A stretch of 64,000 nucleotides of DNA. Origin: Nostoc sp. NIES-3756 (lineage in GTDB: Bacteria; Cyanobacteriota; Cyanobacteriia; Cyanobacteriales; Nostocaceae). The position numbers and the translations under genes are program-made. The notes under the pieces were generated by a model, which saw nothing but the letters and a program-made list of their open reading frames with translations, searched no databases and was not told the origin of the DNA. Location of the stretch: NCBI RefSeq assembly GCF_001548375.1, contig NZ_AP017295.1, positions 2,080,501 through 2,144,500 of the forward strand, given 5' to 3'. Below, piece by piece: positions 1 through 9,113 of the stretch (the first letter of the stretch is position 1; the number at the start of each line of letters is the position of its first letter).

Positions 1-2
1 AA

Positions 3-335
3 GTAATTTTGCGCAATCATCGCCGTATTATTCGCAATTTACGACAATCTCACCCTAAAACTCAGATATTCGTACAATCTATATTACCTACTCACCTACC
101 GACGCTTTCTAATAGCCGTATTCGTCAACTCAATACAAAACTAGCGCAAATTGCTAAACAAGAAAAAGTTAATTATCTAAATATTCATAGCTGGTTTGCA
201 GATGCGGATGGCAATTTACGCTCTGATTTAACTACAGATGGGTTGCATTTGTCGGCTGATGGTTATGACGTATGGCGATTTGCTATCCAGCAGGTAGAGT
301 TCAAACTAGCTCAAAGCCCAAGTGTTGAGCGTTAA
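3..335 (+). CDS. SGNH/GDSL-family hydrolase, C-terminal fragment
   Basis: The reading frame is open to the left edge of the window, so only the last ~110 residues of a longer protein are present. The fragment carries the terminal SGNH block, seen as TTDGLHLSADGY (a DGLHL motif with the catalytic Asp and His) followed by a helix. The preceding segment (QSILPTHLP, then a conserved N/R-rich helix and a short DADGN loop) is also typical of SGNH esterases such as lysophospholipase or acetylhydrolase types. Family members hydrolyse acyl or acetyl esters; the substrate cannot be told. A TTG at 11 nt into the window is not a credible start because the frame continues upstream. Confidence 0.7.
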   Translation, partial: VILRNHRRIIRNLRQSHPKTQIFVQSILPTHLPTLSNSRIRQLNTKLAQIAKQEKVNYLNIHSWFADADGNLRSDLTTDGLHLSADGYDVWRFAIQQVEFKLAQSPSVER

Positions 336-353
336 CTGTTGACTGTTGACTAC

Positions 354-439
354 TGACCCTTACGGGTGAATCCTTCGGATACGCTACGCGAGCGATAGTT
401 GCTTTTCGACGCAAGGCGACAGGAACGCACTATCTCACT
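354..439 (+). repeat. 86-bp dispersed repeat, copy 1
   Basis: This block matches the reverse complement of 31365-31450 over its whole 86 bp with about two differences. It contains a CGCTACGCGAGCGATAG segment and ends with AACGCACTATCTCACT. It lies in the spacer after the truncated hydrolase gene and is flanked by GTTGACT-type heptamers at both loci. Confidence 0.8.
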
Positions 440-484
440 GTTGACTTTTAACACTCAACCAACACTAGCCTAATCTATATATTT

Positions 485-847
485 ATGGAAGTTACCGAGC
501 AAGATTTTATTACTATTAGGTCTGTCATTGAAAAACAATTGGCAGCCTTTCAACAAGATGATGCTCTTGGTGCTTTTGCTTGCGCTACTCCAGCTATTCA
601 AGAGCAGTTTCAAAACGCTGAAAATTTCTTGCGGATGGTAAGCATGAGTTACCCGGCTGTCTACCGTCCACGTTCAGTATTCTTTGAGAAAGTTACCACC
701 ATTCAGGACAATATCACCCAACCAGTGTTGCTTTTATCGCCTGATGGTGTTCCCCTAAGAGCTTTATATTTTATGGAGAAACAACTGGATGATAGCTGGA
801 GAATCAATGGTTGTATTCTTGTGTCGGTAGAAGCAGAGAATTTTTAG
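485..847 (+). CDS. DUF4864 domain protein
   Basis: This 120-residue soluble protein matches the DUF4864 pattern: an N-terminal helix beginning with a few acidic residues, an AFACATPAIQ segment, FLRMVSMSYPAVYRP, and a C-terminal half of beta strands ending with a tryptophan and an ING..V motif (SWRINGCILV). The fold resembles small NTF2/SnoaL-like proteins, but no catalytic residues are evident and the function is unknown. It has no signal peptide or membrane segment. The gene stands alone between two repeat-rich spacers. Confidence 0.65.
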   Translation: MEVTEQDFITIRSVIEKQLAAFQQDDALGAFACATPAIQEQFQNAENFLRMVSMSYPAVYRPRSVFFEKVTTIQDNITQPVLLLSPDGVPLRALYFMEKQLDDSWRINGCILVSVEAENF

Positions 848-897
848 TCATTAGTCATTAGTCATTAGTCCATAGTCCATAGTCAACAGTCCATAGT
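845..897. repeat. Short tandem heptamer repeats (GTCATTA / GTCCATA)
   Basis: Tandem 7-bp units GTCATTA grade into GTCCATA and GTCAACA variants. The same family recurs in many spacers of this window (for example 1822-1890, 5142-5209, 9179-9216, 37926-37988, 40412-40507, 56050-56122). This is the short tandemly repeated repetitive sequence type known from heterocystous cyanobacteria. Confidence 0.85.
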
Positions 898-952
898 ATT
901 TTTTTCTACTTTTCTAGTTACCTGAAGTTATTTAATTTTGAATTTTGTAGCT

Positions 953-1789
953 TTAGCTTCCCGCCGGGTATTTTGAATTTTGAATTGGTGTGAGGACTTG
1001 GTTTAATTTGCCACTACGATAACCTTCTAAGTCTAGGGTGACGTAGATAAATCCAAAATCCTGAAATGTGGTAACTATAGACTGTAAATCTGTTGTGAGG
1101 ACAAAATCTTTGATTTTTTCCGGTGGTAATTCAATGCGTGCTGTGTCACCTTCGGAACGGACGCGCAGATTTTGCCAACCCAACTTCCTGAGATAAATTT
1201 CGGCTCTACCTACCCGTTGTAATTTGGCTATGGTAATTTCTTCACCATAGGGAAAGCGAGAACTAAGACAAGGCTGGGCTGGTTTTTCCCACCAAGGTAA
1301 GCCTAATTGATGGGAGAGTTGTCTTACTTCCAACTTGGTAACACCAACTTCTGCTAAGGGCGATCGCGCTCCTCTTTCTTTGGCTGCTTGAATCCCCGGA
1401 CGATAATCGTGTAAATCATCTGCATTTACCCCATCTACTACGTAGGGATAGCCCATTTCTAAAGCCAAGGGTTTTAAAGTGTCGTGCAGTTCACTTTTGC
1501 AAAAATAGCAACGGTTAACGGGGTTTGACGTGTAGTTGGGGTTGTCCATTTCGTGAGTTTGGACAATTTTATGAGCGATACCAATCGTTGCTGCTTGAAT
1601 TTTTGCGTCTTCTAGTTCCTCTGGTAACAACGAAGGTGAAACCGCAGTCACCGCCAAAGCGCGATCGCCCAACACATCATAAGCAATCTTCGCTACTAAA
1701 GTGCTATCAACACCCCCAGAATAAGCAATTAAAGCCTGTCCCATTTCCGCAAACAAAGCTTTTAATTGCTCCAATTTTTCAGTTAACAT
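953..1789 (-). CDS. larE: ATP-dependent sacrificial sulfur transferase LarE
   Basis: LarE (278 aa) belongs to the PP-loop ATP pyrophosphatase family. The signature SGGVDST is at residues 24-30, followed by a CYFCKSELHD segment near residue 95. The conserved PCLSSRFPYG near residue 175 holds the cysteine that LarE of Lactobacillus sacrifices to convert the carboxylates of the pyridinium dicarboxylate precursor to thiocarboxylates. The product is the nickel-pincer cofactor of lactate racemase or related enzymes. No larA, larB or larC is adjacent, so the cofactor user must be elsewhere, or the protein has another sulfur-transfer role. The downstream spacer holds heptamer repeats. Confidence 0.88.
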   Translation of the reverse strand: MLTEKLEQLKALFAEMGQALIAYSGGVDSTLVAKIAYDVLGDRALAVTAVSPSLLPEELEDAKIQAATIGIAHKIVQTHEMDNPNYTSNPVNRCYFCKSELHDTLKPLALEMGYPYVVDGVNADDLHDYRPGIQAAKERGARSPLAEVGVTKLEVRQLSHQLGLPWWEKPAQPCLSSRFPYGEEITIAKLQRVGRAEIYLRKLGWQNLRVRSEGDTARIELPPEKIKDFVLTTDLQSIVTTFQDFGFIYVTLDLEGYRSGKLNQVLTPIQNSKYPAGS

Positions 1790-1821
1790 AATTTCCCAAT
1801 TGCTGCCACAACCTATATATT

Positions 1822-1890
1822 GTAGTCATTGGTCATTGGTCATTAGTCATTAGTCATTAGTCATTAGTCAATAGTCCATAGTCAACAGTT
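1822..1890. repeat. Short tandem heptamer repeats
   Basis: About nine GTCATTA/GTCATTG units followed by GTCAATA, GTCCATA and GTCAACA variants fill most of the spacer between larE and the hybrid kinase gene. Confidence 0.85.
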
Positions 1891-1913
1891 TTTCTCCTCT
1901 GCCCCTCTGCTCC

Positions 1914-3734
1914 CTACTCCCTATTCCCCAAACTATACTTAGCCACTAGACTAGCCAACAGTTTTAAATCGATTGGTTTGGAAATGTAGTCATTGGCTCC
2001 AGCTGCTAAACAGATGGTGCGATCGCCTTTCATGGCCATTGCTGTTTGGGCAATTACAGGAATCTGTTGATATTGGGGTCTTTCTCGTAATTGCTTAACT
2101 ACATCTAAACCGTTACCATCTGGCAATCTAACATCCATTAAAATTACTACTGGCTGTTTTTGGGCTAGTGTCGCCCACATTTCATCAGCACTTTTCACCC
2201 AAGTAACTTGATATCCTAATTTGTTCAGATGAATTTTGATTAATTCACCATTGGGTAAATCATCTTCTACTAATAAGACTTCTCGAGAAATGCTGGGAGT
2301 CATATCTACAGAAGATTTTGCTTCTTCATCCTCATCGTCTTCTACTACAAATACTTCTCCATGCTGTTTTAGAGGCAAGATAATAGAAAAACGAGAACCA
2401 TGATTAACTACAGATTCTACCTCTACTGAACCACCGTGAATTTCTGCCAATTTACGAGTTACTACTAACCCTAAGCCAGTACCTTCATTGCGAGTAACTG
2501 AAGAATTGGCAATTTGGAAATATGGTTGAAATAATAAAGCGAGATTTTCTGGAGAGATACCACTACCCGTATCCCAGACTGTAAAGTGAATAAATAAATC
2601 TTTAAGTGTAACCTTTAAGCCAACGCAGCCCTGACTAGTAAATTTTACTGCATTAAATAATAAATTTAAGAGCATTTGTTTGAGCCGTAAAGGGTCAGCA
2701 ATCAAAATTTGCACATTTGGATCTATTTCCAAAGATAATTTCAACCCTTTATTTCCGGCTTTCTCTTTTACCAGTGATAATATATTTTGACAAAGTTCAG
2801 GTACATTTACTTTTTCCCACTGGACTTCTAACTGATTGGCTTCAATTTTAGAGAGATCCAAAATATCGTTAATCAGGGCTAACAGATGTCTACCACTAGA
2901 TTGAATAATATTCAAATATTCATGATGGCGTTCTCTAGTAGGATCGTAGCCTTGAGCTAAAAGTAAGTGCGTGAAACCGATAATTGAGCTTAGTGGGGTA
3001 CGAATTTCGTGACTTGTATTCGCCAAAAATTGGTTTTTTAGTTGATTAGTACGCTCTAATTCCTGATTATTAATATCTAAGTTATTCGACTGTTGCTGTA
3101 AATATTGTATTTGCTTGAGGTGAGACAGCGCTTTTACACATTGCTCGGCTGCTCGCTCCATTAATTGTGTATTAATTTGCGGATGTGATGCGGTAAATGT
3201 TGTGTCGTGAGGCTTGTGGTTTTCTGTTACTAGGAGTAACCATCCAATCACAGTACCAGAATCATCTGTTAATCGCCAAGCTTGTGGCAGTTGTTGCTTT
3301 TCTAGTTTCTGTAAATCTTGAACTTTGATGACTTGGTGCAGTTGCAACCGCAGGTTTTTCTCTTTCTTGGGTTTTTCTTCTAAAAGTAGAGGTTGATAGC
3401 CAAGAGATAAGGAACGAGAAATATAGTAAACTTTACCAGATTCTGTTTGCGGTTGACATAAAGCAATAGCCACGGCACACTGTGGCAAACCTGTATTGCT
3501 ATTGTTCAAAGCTAAATCGAGTTCATTCACCACAGTTTGGAAAATCTCCGCTTCCGTGGTTGGCTGAACGGTTTTAAAGGCAGACTGTAGGCGATCGCTT
3601 AAGCGGCTTTGTAGCTGGTTCATGCTGCGTTCCAGCCATAACTCAGCACGCAGCTGCTGACCTGTTGCCAACACTGGCGATACCTCTATCTTTGAGTTGT
3701 GTTCTGGTAAGCTTGAATACTGCTGCATGGTCAA
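1914..3734 (-). CDS. Hybrid sensor histidine kinase with C-terminal receiver
   Basis: The protein (606 aa) is soluble. An N-terminal region (~30-205) looks like a degenerate GAF domain. A short coiled coil leads to a HisKA domain with the phosphoacceptor motif NTSHEIRTPLSS near residue 242. The HATPase_c domain has the N box (LLNLLFNAVKF), the G1 box (DTGSGI) and the G2 box (GTGLGL). An acidic linker (VVEDDEDEEA) precedes a receiver domain (~485-600) with LVEDD, the phospho-Asp motif ILMDVRLPDGNG and a distal SKPID lysine. It probably autophosphorylates and relays phosphate internally. No cognate regulator is adjacent and the signal is unknown. It is divergent from the permease gene. Confidence 0.88.
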   Translation of the reverse strand: MTMQQYSSLPEHNSKIEVSPVLATGQQLRAELWLERSMNQLQSRLSDRLQSAFKTVQPTTEAEIFQTVVNELDLALNNSNTGLPQCAVAIALCQPQTESGKVYYISRSLSLGYQPLLLEEKPKKEKNLRLQLHQVIKVQDLQKLEKQQLPQAWRLTDDSGTVIGWLLLVTENHKPHDTTFTASHPQINTQLMERAAEQCVKALSHLKQIQYLQQQSNNLDINNQELERTNQLKNQFLANTSHEIRTPLSSIIGFTHLLLAQGYDPTRERHHEYLNIIQSSGRHLLALINDILDLSKIEANQLEVQWEKVNVPELCQNILSLVKEKAGNKGLKLSLEIDPNVQILIADPLRLKQMLLNLLFNAVKFTSQGCVGLKVTLKDLFIHFTVWDTGSGISPENLALLFQPYFQIANSSVTRNEGTGLGLVVTRKLAEIHGGSVEVESVVNHGSRFSIILPLKQHGEVFVVEDDEDEEAKSSVDMTPSISREVLLVEDDLPNGELIKIHLNKLGYQVTWVKSADEMWATLAQKQPVVILMDVRLPDGNGLDVVKQLRERPQYQQIPVIAQTAMAMKGDRTICLAAGANDYISKPIDLKLLASLVAKYSLGNRE

Positions 3735-3921
3735 CTAGACCGTTTAATAACTGGAGTTTTACGAAAAATGCCACAACATTTCTATGTATATTAGCTCACA
3801 ATTTTTTTTTGTCGATAAATCGTAACTTTTCGGCTCAATGCTGACTAATAAAACGAATTTTTTATCGTCACTTACCCTCCTAAAAAGACTATAGGTTAGC
3901 TTAATTTAACTAACAAACAAT

Positions 3922-4788
3922 ATGGATACACAAACAATTCAACTGATTGTCAACGGTATTGCTGTAGGGAGCATTATTGCTCTTGCAGCTGTAGGATTAA
4001 CTCTTACTTACGGGATTTTACGGTTATCTAACTTTGCCCACGGTGATTTTTTAACTTTAGGTGCTTATTTGACTTTGTTAGTTAACTCTTTTGGGGTAAA
4101 TATTTGGTTATCGATGATAGTGGCAGTTGTAGGAACAGTGGGTGCAATGTTACTTTCAGAAACATTGTTATGGTCGAGAATGCGCTCAATTAAAGCTAAT
4201 TCTACTACTCTTATTATCATCTCAATTGGGCTAGCATTATTCCTTCGTAATGGAATTATTTTGATTTGGGGCGGAAGAAACCAAAACTATAATCTACCCA
4301 TTACCCCAGCTTTGGATATTTCTGGTGTCAAAGTACCGCAAAATCAGCTGTTAGTTTTGGCTTTAGCCGTGTTATCCATTGGCGCATTGCACTACCTGTT
4401 GCAAAATACCAAAATTGGTAAAGCCATGCGTGCAGTCGCTGACGATTTAGATTTAGCCAAGGTTTCTGGGATTGATGTAGAGAAAGTAATTTTCTGGACT
4501 TGGCTAATTGCTGGCACTGTCACATCATTGGGTGGCAGTATGTATGGATTAATTACAGCTGTCCGTCCCAATATGGGGTGGTTTTTGATTTTGCCTCTAT
4601 TCGCTTCCGTAATTTTAGGTGGTATTGGCAACCCTTACGGTGCGATCGCCGCAGCTTTCATTATCGGCATTGCCCAAGAAGTCAGTACACCCTTGTTAGG
4701 TTCGCAATACAAACAAGGCGTAGCTCTCTTAATCATGATTCTGGTGCTGCTCATCCGTCCCAAAGGTTTATTCAAAGGCACGATGTGA
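3922..4788 (+). CDS. Branched-chain/neutral amino acid ABC transporter permease (LivH-like)
   Basis: This 288-residue membrane protein is a LivH-type permease of the hydrophobic amino acid transporter family. It begins with a typical IQLIVNGIAVGSIIALAAVG helix and the LTYGILRLSNFAHGD motif, contains about eight hydrophobic segments, and ends with the family signature LLIRPKGLFKG. The cytoplasmic EAA-like loop (GKAMRAVADD..LAKVSGID) that contacts the ATPase is intact. No LivM, LivF, LivG or binding protein is adjacent. In Anabaena and Synechocystis the subunits of the N-I neutral amino acid transporter (Nat) are scattered singly, so this could be one of them; the exact nat name cannot be fixed from sequence alone. 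Confidence 0.88.
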   Translation: MDTQTIQLIVNGIAVGSIIALAAVGLTLTYGILRLSNFAHGDFLTLGAYLTLLVNSFGVNIWLSMIVAVVGTVGAMLLSETLLWSRMRSIKANSTTLIIISIGLALFLRNGIILIWGGRNQNYNLPITPALDISGVKVPQNQLLVLALAVLSIGALHYLLQNTKIGKAMRAVADDLDLAKVSGIDVEKVIFWTWLIAGTVTSLGGSMYGLITAVRPNMGWFLILPLFASVILGGIGNPYGAIAAAFIIGIAQEVSTPLLGSQYKQGVALLIMILVLLIRPKGLFKGTM

Positions 4789-4811
4789 GCAACACCATTC
4801 CACTTAAGCTT

Positions 4812-4900
4812 AGGGGTTGGGAACTGAATCAGTTATCAGTTATCAGTTATCAAGTGATGTTCACTGATAACTGTTGACTGTTAACTGATATACCCAACTC
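4812..4900. terminator. Repeat-derived long inverted repeat between convergent genes
   Basis: GGGTTGGGAACTGA and tandem CAGTTAT units on the left pair with ACTGATAACTGTTGACTG and TACCCAACTCCC on the right, around a loop near 4855. The palindrome lies between the convergent permease and psaX genes and could end transcription on both strands. A very similar arrangement is at 53605-53665. Confidence 0.45.
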
Positions 4901-4909
4901 CCAATCTAA

Positions 4910-5044
4910 CTACTCAATAATGTGGAAGTAATAAGCTGCCACTACGAAGTTAACAGCTAGTAGTAACAAAGCCCAGCCTGTACGAAAAGTATAGGGTGGT
5001 TTTGCTCCGGTATCGGGAACTGCGGAAGTTTTAGCTTTAGCCAT
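4910..5044 (-). CDS. psaX: Photosystem I subunit PsaX
   Basis: This is a 44-codon gene. The protein starts MAKAKTSAVPDTG, continues AKPPYTFRTGW, and has one transmembrane helix (ALLLLAVNFVVAAYYF) ending HIIE. Length, the hydrophilic Ala/Lys-rich N terminus and the single helix match PsaX, the smallest photosystem I subunit, known from Thermosynechococcus and Nostoc/Anabaena photosystem I. It sits at the periphery of the complex in the thylakoid membrane and helps hold a chlorophyll. The start is well supported: TAAGGAGA lies 8-16 nt upstream (5053-5061). The gene appears monocistronic, downstream of nothing on its strand except lipA, which is over 200 bp away. Confidence 0.93.
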   Translation of the reverse strand: MAKAKTSAVPDTGAKPPYTFRTGWALLLLAVNFVVAAYYFHIIE

Positions 5045-5052
5045 AAATCGGT

Positions 5053-5060
5053 TCTCCTTA
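5053..5060 (-). promoter_or_regulatory. Strong ribosome binding site of psaX
   Basis: On the minus strand AAGGAGAA precedes the psaX ATG by about 8 nt. It is one of the clearest Shine-Dalgarno sequences in the window, fitting an abundant photosystem subunit. Confidence 0.7.
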
Positions 5061-5141
5061 TGTCATGACTTTTTCAGAAATACCAAACAGAAGGACAAAT
5101 TATCAAAATTCTTTAAAAATATTTGTGAGAATTAGTAAATT

Positions 5142-5248
5142 TGTCATTAGTCATTGGTTATTAGTCATTAGTCCATAGTCAACAGTCCATAGTCCATAAT
5201 CAACAGTTATTCTCCTTTTCCCCTCCTGGGAGGGGCTAGGGGTGGGTT
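5142..5248. repeat. Heptamer repeats followed by a palindromic GC-rich repeat
   Basis: GTCATTA/GTCCATA/GTCAACA units (5142-5209) are followed by a dispersed block CCCCTCCTGGGAGGGGCTAG plus GGGTGGGTT (5219-5248). The second block recurs at 9238-9266, 31486-31516 and, inverted and diverged, at 13237-13267. Confidence 0.8.
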
Positions 5249-5274
5249 TCTCTCACATCTCCCTGCCTCCTGCC

Positions 5275-6177
5275 TTACTCCTCCCCAGCGTGGTAGGAAC
5301 TACGCACTAGTGGGCCGGAACGGACGTGGCTGAAGCCCATTTCTTTGGCTAATGTACCTAGTTGGTCAAATTCTTCTGGTGTCCAGTATTTTTGGACTGG
5401 CAGATGTTCTAGGGATGGGCGCATATATTGACCGATGGTGAGGCGATCGCATCCTACCGCCCTTAAATCTTTCATAGCTTCGATGAGTTCATCCACAGTT
5501 TCCCCATGTCCCACCATTAAGCCTGATTTTGTGGGAATGTGGGGATTGATTTCTTTGACTAGGGACAAAACGCGCAGTGAGCGATCGTATTTAGCTCCCC
5601 GGCGCACTGGCCCAGTTAAGCGGCGTACTGTCTCAATATTGTGGTTAAAGCAGGCTGGTTCGGCTTTGACAATCATTTCGATGCGTTGGCGCTGTCCTGC
5701 CTCTCCTACCCCCGCACCGCCCCAGAAATCGGGTGTTAACACTTCTATTTGCGTCCCTGGATTTAATTGGCGAATTGCCTCCATTGTTTTGACAAAATGG
5801 CTTGCGCCTTGGTCTGCCAAGTCATCACGGGCGACGGAAGTGAGTACCACATAGCGCAGCCCCAAAAGTTGGACGGACTCTGCTACTTTCTGCGCTTCCT
5901 CTGGGTCAATTGGCATTGGTGCATGACCCTTATCGACTTGACAAAAAGCACAAGCACGGGTGCAAGTCGGCCCCATGAGTAAAAATGTAGCCGTTTTTTG
6001 GGAATAGCACTCACCCCGATTCGGACAACGACCTTCCTCACAAATTGTATGAATTTGTCGCTGCTTAATAATGCGCTGTACAGTCGAGAGTTCGCTGGCT
6101 CTACCAATAGGACGGCGTAACCAACTAGGCATCGCCGTAATTTCTGACTTAAACTGAGCAGGTTGTGAGGAAGTCAT
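5275..6177 (-). CDS. lipA: Lipoyl synthase
   Basis: LipA (300 aa) is a radical-SAM enzyme that inserts two sulfurs into octanoyl groups on lipoyl domains of pyruvate dehydrogenase and glycine cleavage H protein. Both iron-sulfur sites are visible: the auxiliary cluster motif [12 protein letters not shown] near residues 46-57 and the radical-SAM motif CTRACAFC near residues 72-79. The C-terminal RSSYHA motif supplies the serine that ligates the auxiliary cluster. Length and both termini fit the family. No lipB is adjacent. A run of (GGGAGATGA)-like repeats lies directly upstream, so the promoter must be close to or inside it. Confidence 0.96.
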   Translation of the reverse strand: MTSSQPAQFKSEITAMPSWLRRPIGRASELSTVQRIIKQRQIHTICEEGRCPNRGECYSQKTATFLLMGPTCTRACAFCQVDKGHAPMPIDPEEAQKVAESVQLLGLRYVVLTSVARDDLADQGASHFVKTMEAIRQLNPGTQIEVLTPDFWGGAGVGEAGQRQRIEMIVKAEPACFNHNIETVRRLTGPVRRGAKYDRSLRVLSLVKEINPHIPTKSGLMVGHGETVDELIEAMKDLRAVGCDRLTIGQYMRPSLEHLPVQKYWTPEEFDQLGTLAKEMGFSHVRSGPLVRSSYHAGEE

Positions 6178-6188
6178 AGGTCTTTTGA

Positions 6189-6233
6189 TTAGGGGGATGA
6201 GGGAGATGAGGGGTATGAGGGAGTGAGGGAAGA
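6189..6233. repeat. Purine-rich GATGAGGGA-type tandem repeat
   Basis: GATGAGGGAGATGAGGGGTA and following units are the complement of the CATCTCCCT repeat family found at 9270-9325, 40515-40585 and 52021-52070. The repeat also occurs inside a coding sequence at 41386-41451. Confidence 0.75.
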
Positions 6234-6481
6234 TAAGGCAGACAAGAAAGATCAGGGATATTTAGATTTAGATATAGCTTAAGACAGAGTGGAAAATGAG
6301 GTAAATAGTCAGTATCAACTTCCCCCACTCCCCCTACTCCCTCATCTCCCCCCACTCCCCAATTTATACCGAAATATACTATCCCCCAATCAATAACATT
6401 GTTGGATATAGTGGGAGCATTCTCACGGTCATTCGGCGTAGCCGCTATTTAAACTTAAATATTCTGTTAGAGCAATCAGTT

Positions 6482-7123
6482 GTGGCAAGTAACAAAATTC
6501 TAGTTATCGATGACACTACCGTAGTCAGGGTCAAAGTACGGGAAATGTTGCCTCCTGGCAATTTTGAAGTATTAGAAGCTAAGGACGGTTTGGAAGGGAT
6601 TAATCTCATCAAGCAAGAAAAACTTAGCTTGATTATGTTGGATTTTCTCCTGCCTAAATTGAGCGGCTGGGAGGTATTTCAACAAGTTCAAGCCAATCCA
6701 GAACTGAGAAAGATTCCTTTAGTAATTATGTCTGGTCGGAAGGAAGAGGTGACGGAAAAAATTACCGAACCTTTTGAGTACTTTGAATTTCTGGGTAAGC
6801 CTTTTGATCAGAAACAGCTAATCAATGCGATTAAGACGGCAATGACTAAGGCTAAATTGCCGCGTCAAGAGTTAGTAGGAGTTGGTGCTACCGCTAAGAA
6901 TGGCAATGTAGCCACTGCCACTGTTACTAATGGTGGGGTAGCAACTGTTGCTCCACCTGTGGTTGTTGCACCTACTACAGTAGCCACTGCGGAAACAGAC
7001 GCAGCGACGGCGGCAGAAATTCAAGCACTCAACGAGAAAGTTGCCAAAATGCAGGCAGAAATCGAAGGCTTGAAAAAACAGCTGGCACAAGTGGTCACTT
7101 TTATTAAACAAAAGGTTAAGTAG
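6482..7123 (+). CDS. Response regulator with Ala-rich linker and C-terminal coiled coil
   Basis: The gene uses a GTG start. Residues ~5-120 form a receiver domain with the acidic pair (VIDDT), the phospho-Asp motif LIMLDFLLPKLSG, a conserved Ser (MSGRK) and the FLGKPFD lysine. A low-complexity linker rich in Ala, Val and Thr (~130-175) follows, then a heptad-like helix (EIQALNEKVAKMQAEIEGLKK) ending in a basic tail. There is no DNA-binding domain, so it probably acts by oligomerisation or protein contact, as CheY- and PatA-like single-receiver proteins do. A terminator lies about 170 bp downstream. The partner kinase is unknown. Confidence 0.85.
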   Translation: MASNKILVIDDTTVVRVKVREMLPPGNFEVLEAKDGLEGINLIKQEKLSLIMLDFLLPKLSGWEVFQQVQANPELRKIPLVIMSGRKEEVTEKITEPFEYFEFLGKPFDQKQLINAIKTAMTKAKLPRQELVGVGATAKNGNVATATVTNGGVATVAPPVVVAPTTVATAETDAATAAEIQALNEKVAKMQAEIEGLKKQLAQVVTFIKQKVK

Positions 7124-7125
7124 CA

Positions 7126-7550
7126 TCGCTAACTGCTAATAACGCTATGCTGCATTAAAAATTTACGAAGTTGCAAAATTATGTAACTTTAGCTGCCAAG
7201 TGAAATTTTATTTGCTTATCAGCGCCATAAAAAATTTGATAAGAGCGATCGCTATCTGTTTTTAGTTTAAAGTTACACTTGTTTCCTCACTAGCCTACGC
7301 TTTGGCGTAGGCTAATGTTTTTTTAGTATGCTATCAAGTTAAAAATACTACATTTGAGCATAGAATCATCTAATGGTATGTATAGTGACGATGCGTCACC
7401 AAAAGCTACCAGGCTCCTAGTGAGCGGTTTTGAGCCGAAAGTGAGCATAAATAAAAAGCTAAAAAGATAAATGCAACTTTGGTCAAAGACAATGGATAGA
7501 ATGAACTTAAAGTGAGCCTTGATGTCTAATCGCCAAAACCTATATATCTC
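7126..7550. other. Spacer between response regulator and ndhB
   Basis: This 425-bp gap holds a HIP1 octamer near 7244, the hairpin terminator at 7292-7324 and an AT-rich leader before ndhB. No small gene with a convincing start or homology was seen. The ndhB promoter probably lies in 7330-7540 but no clear -35/-10 pair stands out. Confidence 0.5.
7292..7324 (+). terminator. Rho-independent terminator
   Basis: Perfect 9-bp stem AGCCTACGC / GCGTAGGCT with a TTTG loop, followed by AATG and seven T residues. It would end transcription from the response regulator gene and insulate ndhB. Confidence 0.8.
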
Positions 7551-9113
7551 ATGGATTTTGCTAATCTTGCAGCACAATTAAATGCTGGAACAATTTTGCC
7601 AGAGGGAATTGTCATTGTTACCCTCATGGGGGTTTTGATTTCTGATTTGATTTTAGGGCGTACATCCTCGCGCTGGATTGGATATCTGGCGATCGCCGGG
7701 TTACTATCGGCGGTTGTCGCCCTGTATTTCCAATGGGATGCTGTCAATCCCATCGCTTTTACTGGTGGCTTTAGTAGTGATGACCTCAGCATCGTCTTTC
7801 GTGGCATCATTGCCTTGTCTGCCGTCGTGACGATACTGATGTCAATCCGCTATGTAGAACAAAGTGGTACTCCTTTGGCGGAGTTCACCGCCATTTTGTT
7901 AACCGCTACCTTGGGTGGGATGTTCCTCTCCGGTGCTAGTGAGTTGGTAATGATATTCATCTCCCTAGAAACCCTGAGTATTTCCTCCTATTTGTTGACA
8001 GGTTATACCAAGCGTGACCCCCGTTCCAATGAGGCAGCGCTGAAATACCTGTTGATTGGGGCTTCCAGCACAGCAGTATTTCTGTATGGGGTGTCACTTT
8101 TATACGGTCTATCAGGTGGACAAACCCAACTGAGTGCGATCGCTGACGGCATCATTGCTGCTAACGTTGGTCAATCTTTGGGTGTCGTGATTGCCCTTGT
8201 TTTCGTCATTGCGGGTATTGGCTTTAAAATTTCCGCCGCACCCTTCCACCAATGGACACCAGACGTATATGAAGGCGCTCCTACCCCAGTGATTGCCTTT
8301 TTATCCGTTGGCTCCAAAGCAGCAGGTTTTGCCCTAGCTATTCGCTTGTTAACTACAGTCTTCCCCTACGTCGCTGAAGAGTGGAAGTTTGTCTTTACAG
8401 CCTTAGCTGTTCTCAGTATGGTTTTGGGTAACGTCGTCGCCCTAGCCCAAACCAGCATGAAACGGATGCTAGCTTATTCATCCATTGCCCAAGCCGGTTT
8501 TGTGATGATTGGCTTAATTGCTGGTACTGATGCCGGATATGCCAGCATGATCTTCTACCTGCTGGTTTATCTGTTCATGAACCTGTGCGGTTTCACCTGC
8601 ATCATTCTGTTCTCCCTGCGGACAGGAACCGACCAAATTGCCGAATACTCTGGGTTATACCAAAAAGACCCACTCCTGACACTAGGTTTGAGTATTTCCC
8701 TGCTTTCCTTGGGTGGTATTCCTCCCCTAGCTGGTTTCTTTGGCAAGATTTACTTGTTCTGGGCTGGTTGGCAAGCTGGGCTTTACTGGATGGTTTTACT
8801 AGGCTTAGTTACCAGCGTTGTCTCCATCTATTACTACATTCGTGTAGTCAAGATGATGGTAGTCAAAGAACCCCACGAAATGTCCGAGGTAGTTAAGAAT
8901 TACCCCGAAATTCGTTGGAACTTACCTGGATTTAGACCGTTGCAGGTGGGTTTAGTAGTAACCTTAATTGCTACTTCCATTGCCGGCATATTATCCAATC
9001 CACTCTTCACCCTGGCAAACAACTCTGTTGCTAATACTGCCATCTTACAGCCAACAAAAGTGGTAAGTACTCAGGTAAGTGCTATTCCTCCTGAGAAACC
9101 AGAAGGTTTGTAA
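7551..9113 (+). CDS. ndhB: NAD(P)H-quinone oxidoreductase subunit 2 (NdhB)
   Basis: NdhB (520 aa) is a core proton-pumping membrane subunit of the cyanobacterial NDH-1 complexes, which serve respiration, cyclic electron flow around photosystem I and CO2 uptake. The sequence is almost wholly hydrophobic with about 14 helices. It carries the antiporter-like subunit hallmarks: the functional Glu in [13 protein letters not shown], the [16 protein letters not shown] segment, and the lysine-bearing [20 protein letters not shown] block. The start Met (MDFANLAAQ) and length match cyanobacterial and plastid homologues. It is monocistronic, with a hairpin terminator directly downstream. Confidence 0.97.
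   Translation: MDFANLAAQLNAGTILPEGIVIVTLMGVLISDLILGRTSSRWIGYLAIAGLLSAVVALYFQWDAVNPIAFTGGFSSDDLSIVFRGIIALSAVVTILMSIRYVEQSGTPLAEFTAILLTATLGGMFLSGASELVMIFISLETLSISSYLLTGYTKRDPRSNEAALKYLLIGASSTAVFLYGVSLLYGLSGGQTQLSAIADGIIAANVGQSLGVVIALVFVIAGIGFKISAAPFHQWTPDVYEGAPTPVIAFLSVGSKAAGFALAIRLLTTVFPYVAEEWKFVFTALAVLSMVLGNVVALAQTSMKRMLAYSSIAQAGFVMIGLIAGTDAGYASMIFYLLVYLFMNLCGFTCIILFSLRTGTDQIAEYSGLYQKDPLLTLGLSISLLSLGGIPPLAGFFGKIYLFWAGWQAGLYWMVLLGLVTSVVSIYYYIRVVKMMVVKEPHEMSEVVKNYPEIRWNLPGFRPLQVGLVVTLIATSIAGILSNPLFTLANNSVANTAILQPTKVVSTQVSAIPPEKPEGL

Noticed and set aside
7323..7577. 84-codon minus-strand frame upstream of ndhB
   Set aside because: It overlaps the ndhB start and lacks any family features.
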